A stretch of 64,000 nt of DNA from Polytrichum commune (lineage: Eukaryota; Streptophyta; Polytrichopsida; Polytrichales; Polytrichaceae). Of this stretch, positions 13,060 through 25,304 are shown one piece after another. The first letter of the stretch is position 1, and every line of letters begins with the position of its first letter. Under the pieces are notes generated by a model, which was not told the DNA's origin, made no database searches, and was given only the letters and a program-made list of their open reading frames with translations. The DNA lies in contig OX485806.1 of NCBI GenBank assembly GCA_950295325.1, positions 35,278,001-35,342,000 on the forward strand, given 5' to 3'. Both the position numbers and the translations under genes were made by a program.

Positions 13060-14233
13060 CCTTCCATACAACTTACTTTAGTATCCACCCTTACCCACCC
13101 CAAATAACCATTAACCATAGGACAATAAAAGGCGATACACTCAGTCATACCTCTTTATACTCTTCCTTGAACCTCTCCTAAAATGGCTTGTAAAAATACT
13201 TTTAGAATCACTTTAAATTCCTCCAAATCCATATGCAGCACCCCAATCTTTGCATGATGATTGAACACTACTAGCCAATGACAAAACACACATTCAACCT
13301 TAAATCAACAAACTAATTTTTTTGTTGAATGGGCAAACATGGACCTAAATGTAACCAAATGTACAATCACATGCCACCCAAACACAAACCAAACTGAATT
13401 TATAAATCATCAATGCATTCATGCAAAGATACATATTCACATATCATAACAAATGATACCCAAGACACTCACAAAATAAATCATACACCTACTTAGGCAT
13501 ACAACTAGTCCCATCCTTCAAACGATTATGGAAAATGAAATCAAAATCAACAAAGAAAAAATGAAATGCAAACTACTACTAAGCCCCCAACTCCAATTCG
13601 TCATAAATATCAAAATACAAATTCTAAACCATATGCGTTCTACGCCATCCCATTTTCCAACCCATACATTATAATGACTAAAGAAAACACTAAGGAGAGT
13701 CATCACAAACTTATGCAACATCCTCAAAAACACAACGAACATTCATACTCACCTTCCAATTCCAAACTTTGAATAGACATCACATTCCTATTACCCAAAT
13801 GCATCATTTGCATATGAAACTAAATGATGGAACCCCTTGTTGACCAAGGCCAACTAGGCACATATACCAACATCTCACCAAATTCATAGTCACTAAATAC
13901 AGGATCTCCCAACACCTACTTAAACCAATTTACCAAAAATAAACAATATCCCTCACACCCATAACTCTATTCTCACTAGAAAAGAATATGAAATCCACAC
14001 ATCCACTCTCAATAAGTCCTTCACACCAAAAACATTACACTGGAAAAAGAAAAAAGAACTCAAATTCCGACTTGATATAGCTCCCCCAAGAACAAAAAAA
14101 CCAACACAAATTATTTCTTAATTAAACTAGTACCAAATTACCATCATCCCAAGCCAACTACCCCAACAAAATCCTCATTACCCGCATCATTGACCTCCTC
14201 AAAAAGGCTTACCTACAACTAGATTTCTTAGTG
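13060..14233 (+). mobile_element. Old LINE copy, left part (RT C-terminal region), decayed
   Basis: Frameshifted fragments line up in order with the RT region of the younger LINE at 21190-22300. ITINHRTIKGDTLS (about 13105) matches IQINRGTIQGDTLS. LFILFLEPLLKWL (about 13150) matches LFLIFLDPLLRWL. EWANMDLNVTKCTIT (about 13335) matches EWAH and DLNLSKCAIT. PYAFYAIPFSNPYI (about 13630) matches AYAYYAVPFSKPDI. EYEIHTSTL (about 13990) matches EYEIHVHTS. The fragment stops at the 12-bp repeat that borders the younger element, and its continuation appears beyond 25305. Confidence 0.85.
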
Positions 14234-14245
14234 TAGTTCCTTTTA
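14234..14245 (+). repeat. Left target-site duplication of the young LINE
   Basis: TAGTTCCTTTTA here and TAATTCCTTTTA at 25293-25304 agree at 11 of 12 positions. The right copy directly follows the TTTA-rich tail, as expected for target-primed insertion. Confidence 0.75.
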
Positions 14246-14449
14246 TGATCTCTGACCCATCATTATCTAGAATCTTGTGGGTGATCAACATACATGGAAG
14301 CTCACTCTTAATATGTCAAGGCCATTTTTGTAGACCACTTTGCGTGAGGAGAGAGGCACCTCCATGTTAATGCCATACGGACTTAAATTGAATTCTTTAA
14401 GTATGACTTTGAACTAAGTATGAGTGGTAGAGATTAGAAACGATCGAGA

Positions 14450-16245
14450 GTGAAAAGAATGGAGTCAACAGCCTCACAAAGCCCATCGAGGAGTAAGCGA
14501 GGGCCACCGAAGAATGTGAAGAACAACCAACAGACAACCGGTAAGACCCAACAAGTAACCAACCAGCTAGAGCAGCGAGGAGTGCAAAGCAACAAGCGTG
14601 ATCTGCTAAAAAACGACAAGCACAACAGTAGAAAGAACCAAGATGCTACAACATGCAAACACCGAGGAGCGGGACCCAAAGGAGAGAGGAGAAACATATT
14701 AGATCTAGATCATGATCTAGGAATGTAAGAAGAAGAAGAACATCACAGACTAGCAACATTAGGGTTTTACCCTTACTCATAAAATGGGTGCTCATAAGCA
14801 TCATTGCCTTGTGTGCCTACACACACCACAATGTTAATCCCCACAATCTACCCACCAAGCTATCACCCACCAATGATGACCCCCAATCTACCCATTAAGT
14901 TGTCACCTCTCCACTTCAACTCCACCAAACTACCCACAAAATTGTCACCCATCAATGACAATTCATCCACTCAAATGCCACTCCTCAATACCACCCTACA
15001 CAAAACACTCATCAAACTACCACCAAGGTCTAACTCCAAAATCCAAAAATGCTCCACGCATAATAATATCGCCATCGCCACCCACACAACACAAAACCAC
15101 ACACACAAAGGTAAGCAAAACCACTTGCACTTACCACCAAGCAAGCACACACCCAAAAAACTCCAAAAATGCAAGCACACACTATCTATAAAATCACCTC
15201 TGAAAAGATACCACCGCTGCACCATGCCTCCCCACACAGTCGCATGTCAGCTCCACCCATATGAGAACCTCACAAAAACCCATACATGACAACCAAAACA
15301 CTGCCAAAAACATCAACCCACTCTAAGATCAGAAAACACCCAATCCAGCCCCGCAAAATGCTGAAACCCCAACTACCACCACCAATCGACACGACGCCTA
15401 AACCCTCAAATCAAACAACCCACCATCCCCTCTCAAGGCAGATTACCCGAATCCCACGATCAAGCCACGAATACTACCATCCACGACTGACCAATCGTCG
15501 AAACACACAACCTGCACGAACAAGCCACAAACGCCACCACCCACAGCAAACCAACCGAAATACCCCAGTCACGCGACCACACCTCCACCCAATGTTGACA
15601 GATCGTCGCAACTACAAGCACAACTCACCCAAGCTGACACCCGATCCAAAATGGAAGAAATTGCCATCAACCCACTCAAACTGCACAACCCAACAGCAAA
15701 CACCGCCATCCCCACCTTAAACCAAGACATCAGCCATGCTATCAAATACCCCCACACCACATCCTTCCTCATCCCACTATCCTCCCTCCCTCTGCACTCA
15801 ATCATGGCATCCAACAATTCTAATCTTCCCACCATTAAGCAAGTACAAAGAACCCTAGGAGCGAACAACCACGAATCAACACAAGAACCGAGAACCAGAC
15901 ATAAGGGAGGTAGCGGCACAAGCATGGAAGGCTCTAAAGCAGCGGAACCGACGTCCTAGCAGAATGGAACCGGAGAGAGCTAGGGGAGCACTACGCTGCA
16001 AGAGCGGTCCTAGGACCAGCGCCAAGGAGAGGCCGGCCAACATGAGTGATGGGGTTGGGGCCAACTCCAGGGACGGGGTCGAGGCCAACATCAAGGATGG
16101 GGTCAGGACCAACACTAGGAGTGCAAGCAGAAAGAGAGCCCTTATCCAAGCCTACAACGACGACGAAGAAGAAGACACTGCCCCCCCCCAGCAGCTAGCC
16201 AACCAACAACCTTTAAGGGACAGACCACCCCATCCCATGATTTAA
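14450..16245 (+). other. LINE 5' region, Pro/Thr/His-rich frames of doubtful coding status
   Basis: Several overlapping open frames (14450-14725, 14804-15289, 15286-15720, 15964-16245) translate into Lys/Arg/Gln-rich or Pro/Thr/His-rich sequence. Their amino-acid content follows from the A+C-rich strand. The first and last pieces are basic and could belong to an ORF1 N-terminus, but no domain is recognisable. I treat this as the 5' leader or degraded ORF1 start. Confidence 0.4.
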
Positions 16246-16266
16246 ATATAGACATGCATCTCAAAG

Positions 16267-18015
16267 ATGTCTCACCCGAGCATGGGGGGGGGGAGCTCCC
16301 TTCAAATTTCAACATCACATGACGAGTACATAGCCGCCCCCAATCAAGTTGCCATATCGTTAGCTCGATTAGACGCCATCAACCTAGCTGAAGCAACATC
16401 CTCACCGAACTCACACAAGAGCTTTGGGAAGGAGACCGCAATCGACACCCAAAGCGCTAAACGGAGAAGGAGTGAAGTAGGAAGACATGGAACCAACTCC
16501 GACACAAGCAATGTTCATCATATGCTGACCAAAGAGGCAATCCCAAGCATAGATATCGTCTCACAAATGTGGCTAGGATTCTCAATATATGAAGTCATCG
16601 TTTTACAAAGGGGTAAGAGGATCATTCATGAGCATCACACCAATGAAGAATTTGCGAGGTTAGGGACCCCCTCGAGAGAAGTCATAGATTTCAAGGCACT
16701 CCGGCGAGCATTCCCGCGGATTCCACAATTATGCTACCCAAACGAGAGGCTAGATGCGAGTCCCGGAAACCACTTCCACTTCACACAAATCTCAAGAGAA
16801 GAGAGGATTGATCCCACAACCAGACTATCTGAAGGCTTCCACATCACCATCCATTTCGACTACGGCTTCAAGAGCATAAGTAGGCAAGAAGCAAGAGGAG
16901 CTTGTCTCGAAAGACTCCGACAAATGGATATCTCTCTCGGTTCAACATACTCAAACCCAATCGACATCATACTCAACGCCGTCACCAAGCTCTGGGCGGG
17001 GTTTATTAAGGTACACCTCTAAAACCCACAACAAGATGGTATAACACTCCTTAGATGTCATAGAGTATTCATCATGGAAATTGAGGACGGTGAGAGGGTA
17101 ATAGGGCAAGGTAGAAATTGGGTACGAACTAGTCACCAAGGCCCGTAACCTCCGGTTGTATCTCAAGGGAAAAATACTCCGTCATGAGCATGTATACACC
17201 ATCTTCGAAGCGCTAGTACGAGAGAGTTACTACATCGGACACCAACACAAATTCATGGGCCTTACCAAACCGGAATTAGATAAGAATTTTGCATTCCTCA
17301 CCCTCATTACGGAAGAAAGGGGCATAGTATTCAAGGACGGACTCGCTACAACAACGAGAGGCTTCAAGTTAGCATCACACGCAATCGCGGAGCCGGCAAC
17401 CTGTCGGAACTCCGAATTAGCACAACATTTGTCACCAATAACCTCCCATAATGCGAAACGTAAACTGCCATCACAAGGGCCATCAAACAAACATTTGGGA
17501 GGGACAACATAGTCAGCATTAGCTTCGGCAACACTAACCAAGCCAATACCAACAAACAAGCGGGGTGGTGCCATATCTAATGCCTCAACGCCGCAGTCTA
17601 TACGGAATGATTCCACAAGTCCACCTATATCTTTGGGCGACGCATTGACTTCATCCCACACCGCGGGAGTATTGACGGCATGCACCCCAATAAAACAACA
17701 ATCCGATTACCGCAAGCCCCCGTAAGAAAAGTCATTGCAGACAAAATTCTAGCTATGGGCAATACCACCAATCCCAAAACACTCATCACCGAAAAATATC
17801 TGACACAAATCATGAAGGAGTTCGAAGACAAGCTAGACGAGAAGTTTGGCACACTCATTACCACAATTAACAACCACACGGATCGAAGACACAAGGCAAC
17901 CACGACAACAATCATTCACCACACCACCAACCTTCAAGCGCTTCTCGAACGAATAGCCCACGAACTTCAACAAAAGGCAACCCACCATACATCATCAAGG
18001 ACCTCACACATTTAA
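16267..18015 (+). pseudogene. LINE ORF1 (gag-like) region, interrupted
   Basis: The longest intact piece is 16267-17022 (about 250 codons). It has a basic stretch near residue 75 (AKRRRSEV) and a conserved-looking tail. The reading continues after a stop and a frameshift near 17030-17130 into 17156-17512, and then, with in-frame TAA and TGA codons at about 17580 and 17608, into a segment reading GRRIDFIPHRGSIDGMHPN. It ends with 17680-18015, whose LTQIMKEFEDKLDEKF part looks helical. It lies just upstream of the endonuclease ORF, where LINE ORF1 belongs, so nucleic-acid binding is the expected role. No CCHC knuckle is visible. Confidence 0.55.
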
Positions 18016-18643
18016 TGGATAGTGCCCACATAGCATATCACAAATGGCCCCTCTTCTTTATATATTGTATTTTGTTTTCATTACATAATAAAGAGTCTAA
18101 ACTCTTGTCCTTGCTTTGTTACATGATTCCCGCTTACATCCACACAATCTACCACCACTCACCTCCCCACCAAACACACCCTCACATCACAAAGCCTCAC
18201 TACACAAAATCCCCACTAAATCATCACATAAACCCACTCCCAAAATATACCCTCCTAATACTTGGCATAACATGGCTAATACTAAAATACCCCCCCCCCC
18301 CCGATAGCAACCAAGCAAACCATGTATGTAAAAACTTACACACATCCCTCAACGGGACCAACATCACAAACCCACAAAGTACGGCACTAACCCTTATACA
18401 AAAGGAAACACTAAACCTCCACAACACGGGTACACTACCACCATCCCCCCCCCCCCCCCCCCAACCCCACAAACACCCCCAATACCCTACCTCACACTTT
18501 GGCCACAAATCCAATACCTAGGCAATGGCCATATACACTGCACCAACGCCATCTCAATCACTTTTTACATAATAAAGCGCACCCACCTTAAGCACCCAAC
18601 ATACCACAAAGACACCGCATACATAATTGACCTCCAAACACTT

Positions 18644-18835
18644 ATGCTACTTGGCAGAGATATACAACCCAACCCCGGACCAACCACACAAATCCTCAAT
18701 AAACCTCCCAAAAGATTACACAAAGAGACAAAAACAATATTTCATAGCACACACCCTAAACCCAAAACCACAATACCAACACCTAAAAGAGTTCTTAGCC
18801 CCATATTTGGCTCAACCCACCTCAACTAACCAACA
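18644..18835 (+). pseudogene. Start of LINE ORF2 with a 2A-like ribosome-skipping motif
   Basis: The frame reads LMLLGRDIQPNPGP, with DIQPNPGP at 18659-18682. The 2A consensus is D-(V/I)-E-X-N-P-G-P, with skipping between the final Gly and Pro (here between 18679 and 18680). The core NPGP, the Asp-Ile and a preceding hydrophobic run (YIIDLQTLMLLG) are present, but Gln replaces Glu. Comparable 2A-like motifs are known at the N-terminus of LINE ORFs in several animals and trypanosomes. The frame is lost by 18835, and neighbouring frames carry on before the endonuclease. Confidence 0.6.
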
Positions 18836-19289
18836 CCCAACACTGCCATATGTCCAAAGACACAGTCTCCTTCTCTCAAGATACCCCCCACACTACCAAA
18901 CGCATGCCTTCATAACCGCCATTAGCCCAATGCCCCATAAATGTAACGAACAACTCTCCAGCCATCTTGACCCAAGATGCCTCACCATACTAAGAAGACT
19001 CCAAAATAATGAACCACATCAGTACACATGACCCCCCTCTCACAAACACTCATCAAACAAGCATCACAAGCCCCCTCAACAACGCCCATACACAACCACA
19101 TCAACAAACAAATCGCACAAGGAATCCCCGTCACCCAACAAAACCTTACTCAACAATTCCCCCTCATACCTACACAACTGCTCCAAAACATAGCCAAACG
19201 CACCCACTAGATCAACGGTTTCACATCGACCCATAAAATGTAACCAAAATCTCCACTCCAACCAACATCTCATCTTACCTACAAGTTCT

Positions 19290-19760
19290 CAAAATAGCTA
19301 ACAAACTTTTAACACCAATCCTCATTATAAATCTATATATGCCATCGCACCCACACGATCTAAACCTCATACCGGAAATCATAACCCAAATAGCATCATA
19401 ATAAAACACCACCACACATACAAAACCATACTAGCATGTGACTTCAACAAAAATATCCTCTTGCAAGGACACGCTCACGAAGGCACACCCCAAGCCCCCA
19501 CTAGTGAAGACAAGGAATGGGCAAGATGTATGCAAACCCTAAACCTATACCCAATCCAAAACACTAAAACCCTATCTCGACAAGGTGGACACAACTATTC
19601 ATCCACCAGTCTCATAGACGGATTCTATACTAATACACCACAACACTCAAATATAATATGCACAACCCTACTCCACCAAAATTAAAACTCGGATCATTAC
19701 CATGTTAGCCTAGCCCTTGGCCCCAACACACTAATCCAAAAAATTGATAACCCCACAAAA
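19290..19760 (+). pseudogene. LINE APE-type endonuclease domain
   Basis: Fragments in order show an INLYMPSH segment (about 19328), LACDFN (about 19433, the (G/C)DFN metal-site motif), a W..L....L..T..RQG..YSS.SLIDGFY stretch in 19461-19685, and SDHYHVSLAL (about 19693, the SDH active-site motif). This is the usual order of the exonuclease-endonuclease-phosphatase fold that nicks target DNA for LINE insertion. The domain is cut by frameshifts between about 19400 and 19460 and by a stop before SDH. Confidence 0.75.
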
Positions 19761-20639
19761 CATACCCCATACCACCTGGAAAAATCCAAAAAATATTCAC
19801 TCAATTCTAAGAAGCCACCAATCTTGACATACAAGCACTCACCCAAAAACTACACACCCTACACCTCCATCATACGGACTGGGAAGAAGCCCAAAGAAAA
19901 TTCCAAGATATAATCACCACACTAAGTCCATACATTGAAGAAACATGCCTCAACACACAAACCATTCGCACCCTCCCACATAGAGCTCGCCAGCAAGGAG
20001 GCTTCCTCCCACGCAAGCAACAAAAATTATGGAAACACCACCTTAGGATCTACCATAGCATCCGAAAAGCAATCCAAACCACACATCCCCTACCACGTGC
20101 AAGCTGGCAAAATCACCCCAATATCCATCAAATTTACACACTTAAAAATACAACCGTCCCCTTCACCCTAGACAATGACACAATGGTAAAAAAAATGGAT
20201 TGAAGAACTCGCAACCATAGGACGAACAACCAAAGTGGAAGCCCACATAATTACCACTAACCAAACGGCCATTAATTGCAAAAAAAACCATGACAAGATA
20301 TAGGCTTCTACTAAATACCAAACCTAAAAGTATACATAAAATTTTATTCAAACCAACCACAAACACACCCCTAGAGTGCCTCAAGGATATAAGAGACAAC
20401 ATACTCACAAACCCAATAGATGTTAACCATGAAATTTCACAAACACAACAAAACTCCAATAGAAAAGCCCCTCTATGCGACAACATGCCGACCACCCCAC
20501 AATATGCCATTGCACAGTCATAAATATCCATGGCTTGACCACGAAGGATTCATTATCAAGAAACGAGGTCCCCATAATGCCAAAATAGCGGGAAAGTTCA
20601 CCCGAGAAATATTCGATAAAGTATAGTCTTAGGCGACTA

Positions 20640-22300
20640 GCCAAGGGAAAAAACCTTGGGACCCGACAACATTCCAAACAAAAAATTTAAAGCCCTCAAC
20701 CCAACCTTTCCATGATATGTTGTTTCTTTTCTTCCGGCAATGTTACCATAAAAAAAAACATACCCCAATATTGGAAACATAGTAAAACAATATTTCTCCA
20801 TAGAAAACTCGACCCACTAATGCTCAATAACTACATACCTATAGCCTAGGCCAATACTATATATAAGCTCTATACTAGCACACTCACTGCCCTACTCACA
20901 AGCTATGGCGAAAAATACAAAATCATCCACTTTAGTCAAGAAGGATTCCGGCCATAAAGAAACATAACTAGGCATATTCAAATGATAATAGCAACACTAG
21001 AAGATGCACGACTAACTAAAAACGACATCTACCTCACCTACGTAGACTTTAGAAATGCCTTTGGATCCATAAACCACACAAGACTCCTCGCACTAATGAA
21101 GGACCTTGGATACCCCCGAGATGCCATTGAACTAATAGGCAATATTTACACAAACTCAACCACCTTCCATGGTAATCACTTCAGAACAACCCCACCCATA
21201 CAAATTAATAGAGGCACCATCCAAGGCGACACCCTAAGCCCCTACCTCTTTCTCATCTTCCTAGACCCACTTCTTCGATGGCTAGAAAAAGACAACATAG
21301 GCTACCACTTCAAGACATCACCAACCACGTGTAACACCACAACATATGCGGACGACCTTGCCATCCTCACCGATAACATAACACATATCCAGCCACAAAT
21401 ACACAAACTCCAAAAATACTCAGAATGGGCGCACTAAGACCTTAATCTCTCTAAGTGCGCAATTACAAGATGCCCAAACAAATCAAACCTAAAACCCACT
21501 ACCTTCAAAGCATAGATACAAGCCCAATGCATCCACTTCAAAAAAAACCCTTCCCTACCCTCACACAAAACGAACCATACACGTATCTTGGCATAAACAT
21601 GGTTCCCTCATTAAAATGGAACATCCAAAAAAACATCACCATAGAAAAAGCCAAAAAGCAAAGCAATTTATTAATGACATCCCCTACTACAATTAAGCAA
21701 AAAACATACATCTTAAATACAATAATAAAACCAGAATGAGCATACGCCTATTATGCAGTCCCATTTTCTAAACCAGACATAAAGAAACTAGACAAAATTC
21801 TTAGTAAGCTAACTAAAGAAATATGTAATCTACCTAATAGCATAACAAACATACTAACCCACCTCTCCAACGAAGACTTTGGCATTAATACCACCTCCAT
21901 CCTCCCCGACGAAATCAACTGTATTGGTAAACAACTACTAAATGCCCTCAACGACCAAGGCCAGCTAGGGCAAATCTAACAAGGCCTCACCAAATACATA
22001 ACAACAAAATATGGAGGATCTCACCACCTTCCATGCCTTTAATACCAAGCATGTGCAAGATCGCCCGTATCTCACACACTTTATCTACTCGAAAGGGAAT
22101 ATGAAATCCATGTACACACCTCCATCCAAAGCTTTCCTATAAAACATTTAGCAATAGAGCTTGCATGGACACAAACTGCATAATATGCCCTCTTCTCCCC
22201 AAACCAACAACAAGCCGCTAAAAGATACCTCAACAAAGTACACACGTACAATATCAATACCCTCAGCCAAATCCAAAACCCTGACACACACCAAAATTAA
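20640..22300 (+). pseudogene. LINE reverse transcriptase domain
   Basis: The longest intact piece is 20982-21437. Blocks in order: GPDNIPN (about 20672), YVDFRNAFGSI with the first catalytic Asp (about 21040), RGTIQGDTLSPYLFLIFLDPLL (about 21210-21270), TYADDLAIL with the paired Asp (21341-21367), YLGINMV (about 21584) and a thumb/connection region to about 22300. Stops at 21435, 21737 and 21977 and several shifts disable it. The same region is present in the older copy at 13060-14233, so both come from one family. Confidence 0.88.
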
Positions 22301-23659
22301 TACTATCCCCTAAAGAATTCAAGCAAAATTCAAAGTTGCCCCAAAACTAATCAAGGAAGCCTTAGCACAAGCCCATCTACTATTCCCGCATAATTCACCC
22401 ACAACCCTCCTTCACAACAAATACCACCCACAACACACAACCTACCCACAAATCCCCATAACCAAGTAGACCCCACGAGCGGAAAACCAATACAAGCCAT
22501 CATAAGCACTAAAACCACAACATATAAAGATAAATGGGGAGCAAAGCCATAAAGCAACACTACCTATGTCAATGGGACACCTACCCAATCAGCATAACAA
22601 AATGGATAAAAGCATCACTACTCCTCCATCATGATAATATCACACTAGACCACAACATATTTATACTCCACAAATTCCTACAAAACCAACATAAAACCAA
22701 CACCCTAGCCACCTAGCACTCATGCATAAACTTTTCACAATCTAAAGATCAAAGATTTATTCGCCCAGCCATCATCGCCCCAAACCTCACACTAAACACA
22801 AAGGAGTGCAACCTAGATAAAGACATCATTGCCACCAAACCCACCATACAAATACAAGGAATAGAAGCCAATATATACGACGAAAACAGGGCCTACATCT
22901 CAACCATGCCAAGCATAAGATTACAATGGTTGTGGGAACGATATAATCAAAACCAAACGCACCCCATGATACACTTCCTTAACCCCCCGCCCCAAGACTT
23001 TGCCACCGAAGTCTTATGGCTAACCCAAAGATATGTCACAACCCTCCCAAAAAGGAAACCCAAACAACAACCACCAAACCCTAATAGCAATCTACAACGA
23101 CAGTATAACTCATACTACTCCTCACCCCTTACCTACCCAATGACACTCACACAGTTTAACTCCCCACACAATAGAGATATAATTTTTGGATTAACTGGCC
23201 TAGCCCATTCATCAAAGTGGGAAGGCAATGGCCTACCTCATCTCCTAGACCTTAAAAATGCGATGACATCAATCCACTGTGCCTGCATGGCAACCCAAAC
23301 AAGCCATAACACCACAACCATCGTCATAATCAACCATAAAAAAAAAACACCCTCCCTATCACCCATGCAGAAATACACATAATAGCAACCATCCTTCCTA
23401 ACACCATGCAATACAACCCCACACCGGAATGGCCAAAATACGTACATCAATTAGAAAACCAATACACCATCATAATAAGAATCCACAAACATGGTCCTCC
23501 CCCAAATAACCCCCAATACCCAACGCAACCACCTCCAACATACTTGGATTGTATAATGTTAAAATTAATAATAACCCAACCCAAACTATCCCCCATATAA
23601 AAAATATTAAGAAAAACTCCAATACAATATCCATCCCCTTAAATTCAAGCCTCAACAAT

Positions 23660-25124
23660 GCATATATACTGACAGTTCATTCATACCCCCCGACAAACAT
23701 GGTATAGGCAACACAGTTGGATCTAGTGTTTACTCCCCCGTCAACAACATTAGGATCGCGGAAAGACTCCTAGGTCTCCAAAGCATCCTTAGAGCGTAAC
23801 TAAACGCCATCCTTATAGCAATCTAAAGTACACAACACCACACACAAGATATCCACATCTTTACATACATCCTCAATAGTATATACCTAATAAACAATCA
23901 CACACGACATCCATCATCCCAACACAACCACTTGGATAAACTACTCATAGCCGCCATAGTCAACCACATAACATGGTCCACGCACAAAATCATAATTCAA
24001 AAAGTCAGAGCACATACATGCATAATAAGCAATGGAATAGCATATCAACTAGCAAATGATGGAGCCCTCCTAAACAAACTCACCAACACACCCAGGATAC
24101 ATACGGCCCATACGACACCAAACTGGCTCAACGCGGTCCCAGCAAGTACCCACATAGGTGCCATACGAAACCTACAAACATACATCAACAAAGAACATAG
24201 AAACCAATAATTAAGATTAGCACAATCCAAATTCACGTACATATACAAAGGGACATCCAATGACCAAATAAACCACAAACTCTCCAATCAATTTTGGAAA
24301 ACCCTTGGGACCACAAATGCCCAAATCACACAAACTCTAAAATTCCGCTACACCCAATACATGGGTAACCACCGTAAACATATATTTTGGCCCAACTTAT
24401 ATCCAAACCCGAATTGTACACTATGCCCCAATAAATCCATAGATACATGGCCGCACCTACTATCTACATGTTCAAACCCACACATGAAAGGCTTGTGAAT
24501 AGCACACCATAATAAAGCAATCCATCAAATTATACATATGTTGCAATCAAAAAAAACACACAAGATGCTATACACTCGTAAATGCAGGCCACCAAGACTC
24601 CAGACCACAAGACAACATAGTCCCACAATGGCTACTCCAATGCACATGTACCACTACATCATGCACATGTCCAGCTAAACTGAGACCAAACATATTATGT
24701 GTAATAGGCACTCCCACAGACGACCAACTGCCTTTAAGGCCTACCCCATCACATACCATACAATTCATCGAATTCACCTACTGCCATGACCGATTCCCAA
24801 ATAATGCACACAATGAAAAAACCACTAAATACAATACACTCTTACACACACTTAGAAGAGCCGGCTGGCAAGTCAACCCCCTCATCACCATCACATGAGG
24901 TGTTAGAGGGGTTATTCATGAACCACCAATTAAAGAACTAGAAAAACAAAAAATACCCAAAACCGAGGTCAAAACACTTATGAAACACCTACACGAAATT
25001 GCCATCAAATACCTCACATGCTTAATACTCAACAAAAGAAAGCCAGACAAAAAAACAACCCCCAATAGACCCCCCCTAGATCCTCCCCTGGATCCCTTAT
25101 ACCATGCATACCCTATTAGGTGTT
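23660..25124 (+). pseudogene. LINE RNase H-like segment, zinc knuckle and C-terminal tail
   Basis: YTDSSFIPP at about 23665 resembles the first RNase H strand with its metal-binding Asp (YTDGS type). It is followed by a GIGNT segment and, at 23932-24210, KLLIAAIVNHITW and NGIAYQLAN, which fit the C-terminal part of that fold. At about 24410-24475 CTLCPNKSIDTWPHLLSTC gives a C-X2-C-X9-H-X4-C knuckle typical of LINE ORF2 ends. A final Lys-rich stretch runs to the stop at 25122-25124. Stops are frequent. Confidence 0.6.
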
Positions 25125-25270
25125 AGGTACCACACCCCCTCGAAAACTATCGGAGCCCACCCCCCAAGAGGGAGGAAGTACTCCTACGGTAAAGCTTGGT
25201 CAAACATGAACACGGTAATAAGGAACATGCTCCCATTCACGTCGGAGTACAAACCAAACTCCGATGTTAC

Positions 25271-25291
25271 TTTTATTTATTTTATTTATTT
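25271..25291 (+). repeat. LINE 3' tail, TTTA-type microsatellite
   Basis: A run of TTTA/TTTATT units ends the element and touches the right target-site duplication. Such tails are typical of non-LTR elements that do not use long poly(A). Confidence 0.7.
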
Positions 25292-25292
25292 G

Positions 25293-25304
25293 TAATTCCT
25301 TTTA
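25293..25304 (+). repeat. Right target-site duplication of the young LINE
   Basis: TAATTCCTTTTA, matching 14234-14245 with one difference. It marks the point where sequence of the older LINE resumes. Confidence 0.75.

Larger units (their letters stand above)
14246..25292 (+). mobile_element. Non-LTR retrotransposon (LINE) of about 11 kb with two ORF regions, inactive
   Basis: An APE-type LINE in sense orientation, bounded by a 12-bp target-site duplication and ending in a TTTATTTAT-type tail (25271-25291). In order it shows a 5' region (14246-16240), an ORF1 region (16267-18015), a 2A-like motif (18659), an endonuclease (about 19290-19760), an RT (about 20640-22300), an RNase H-like segment (about 23660-24100), a C-terminal zinc knuckle (about 24410-24480) and a lysine-rich C-terminal tail. 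Frames are broken by many stops and shifts, for example TAA at 21435 where the older relative has ATG, so this copy cannot be active. The coding strand is conspicuously G-poor and rich in A and C. I cannot place it in a clade; the RT block RGTIQGDTLSPYLFLIFLDP differs from the common angiosperm L1 type. Confidence 0.9.

Noticed and set aside
14804..15720. Pro/Thr/His-rich open frames of 140-160 codons
   Set aside because: The composition follows directly from the A+C-rich strand, and neighbouring frames look equally open. I describe them only as LINE 5' region.
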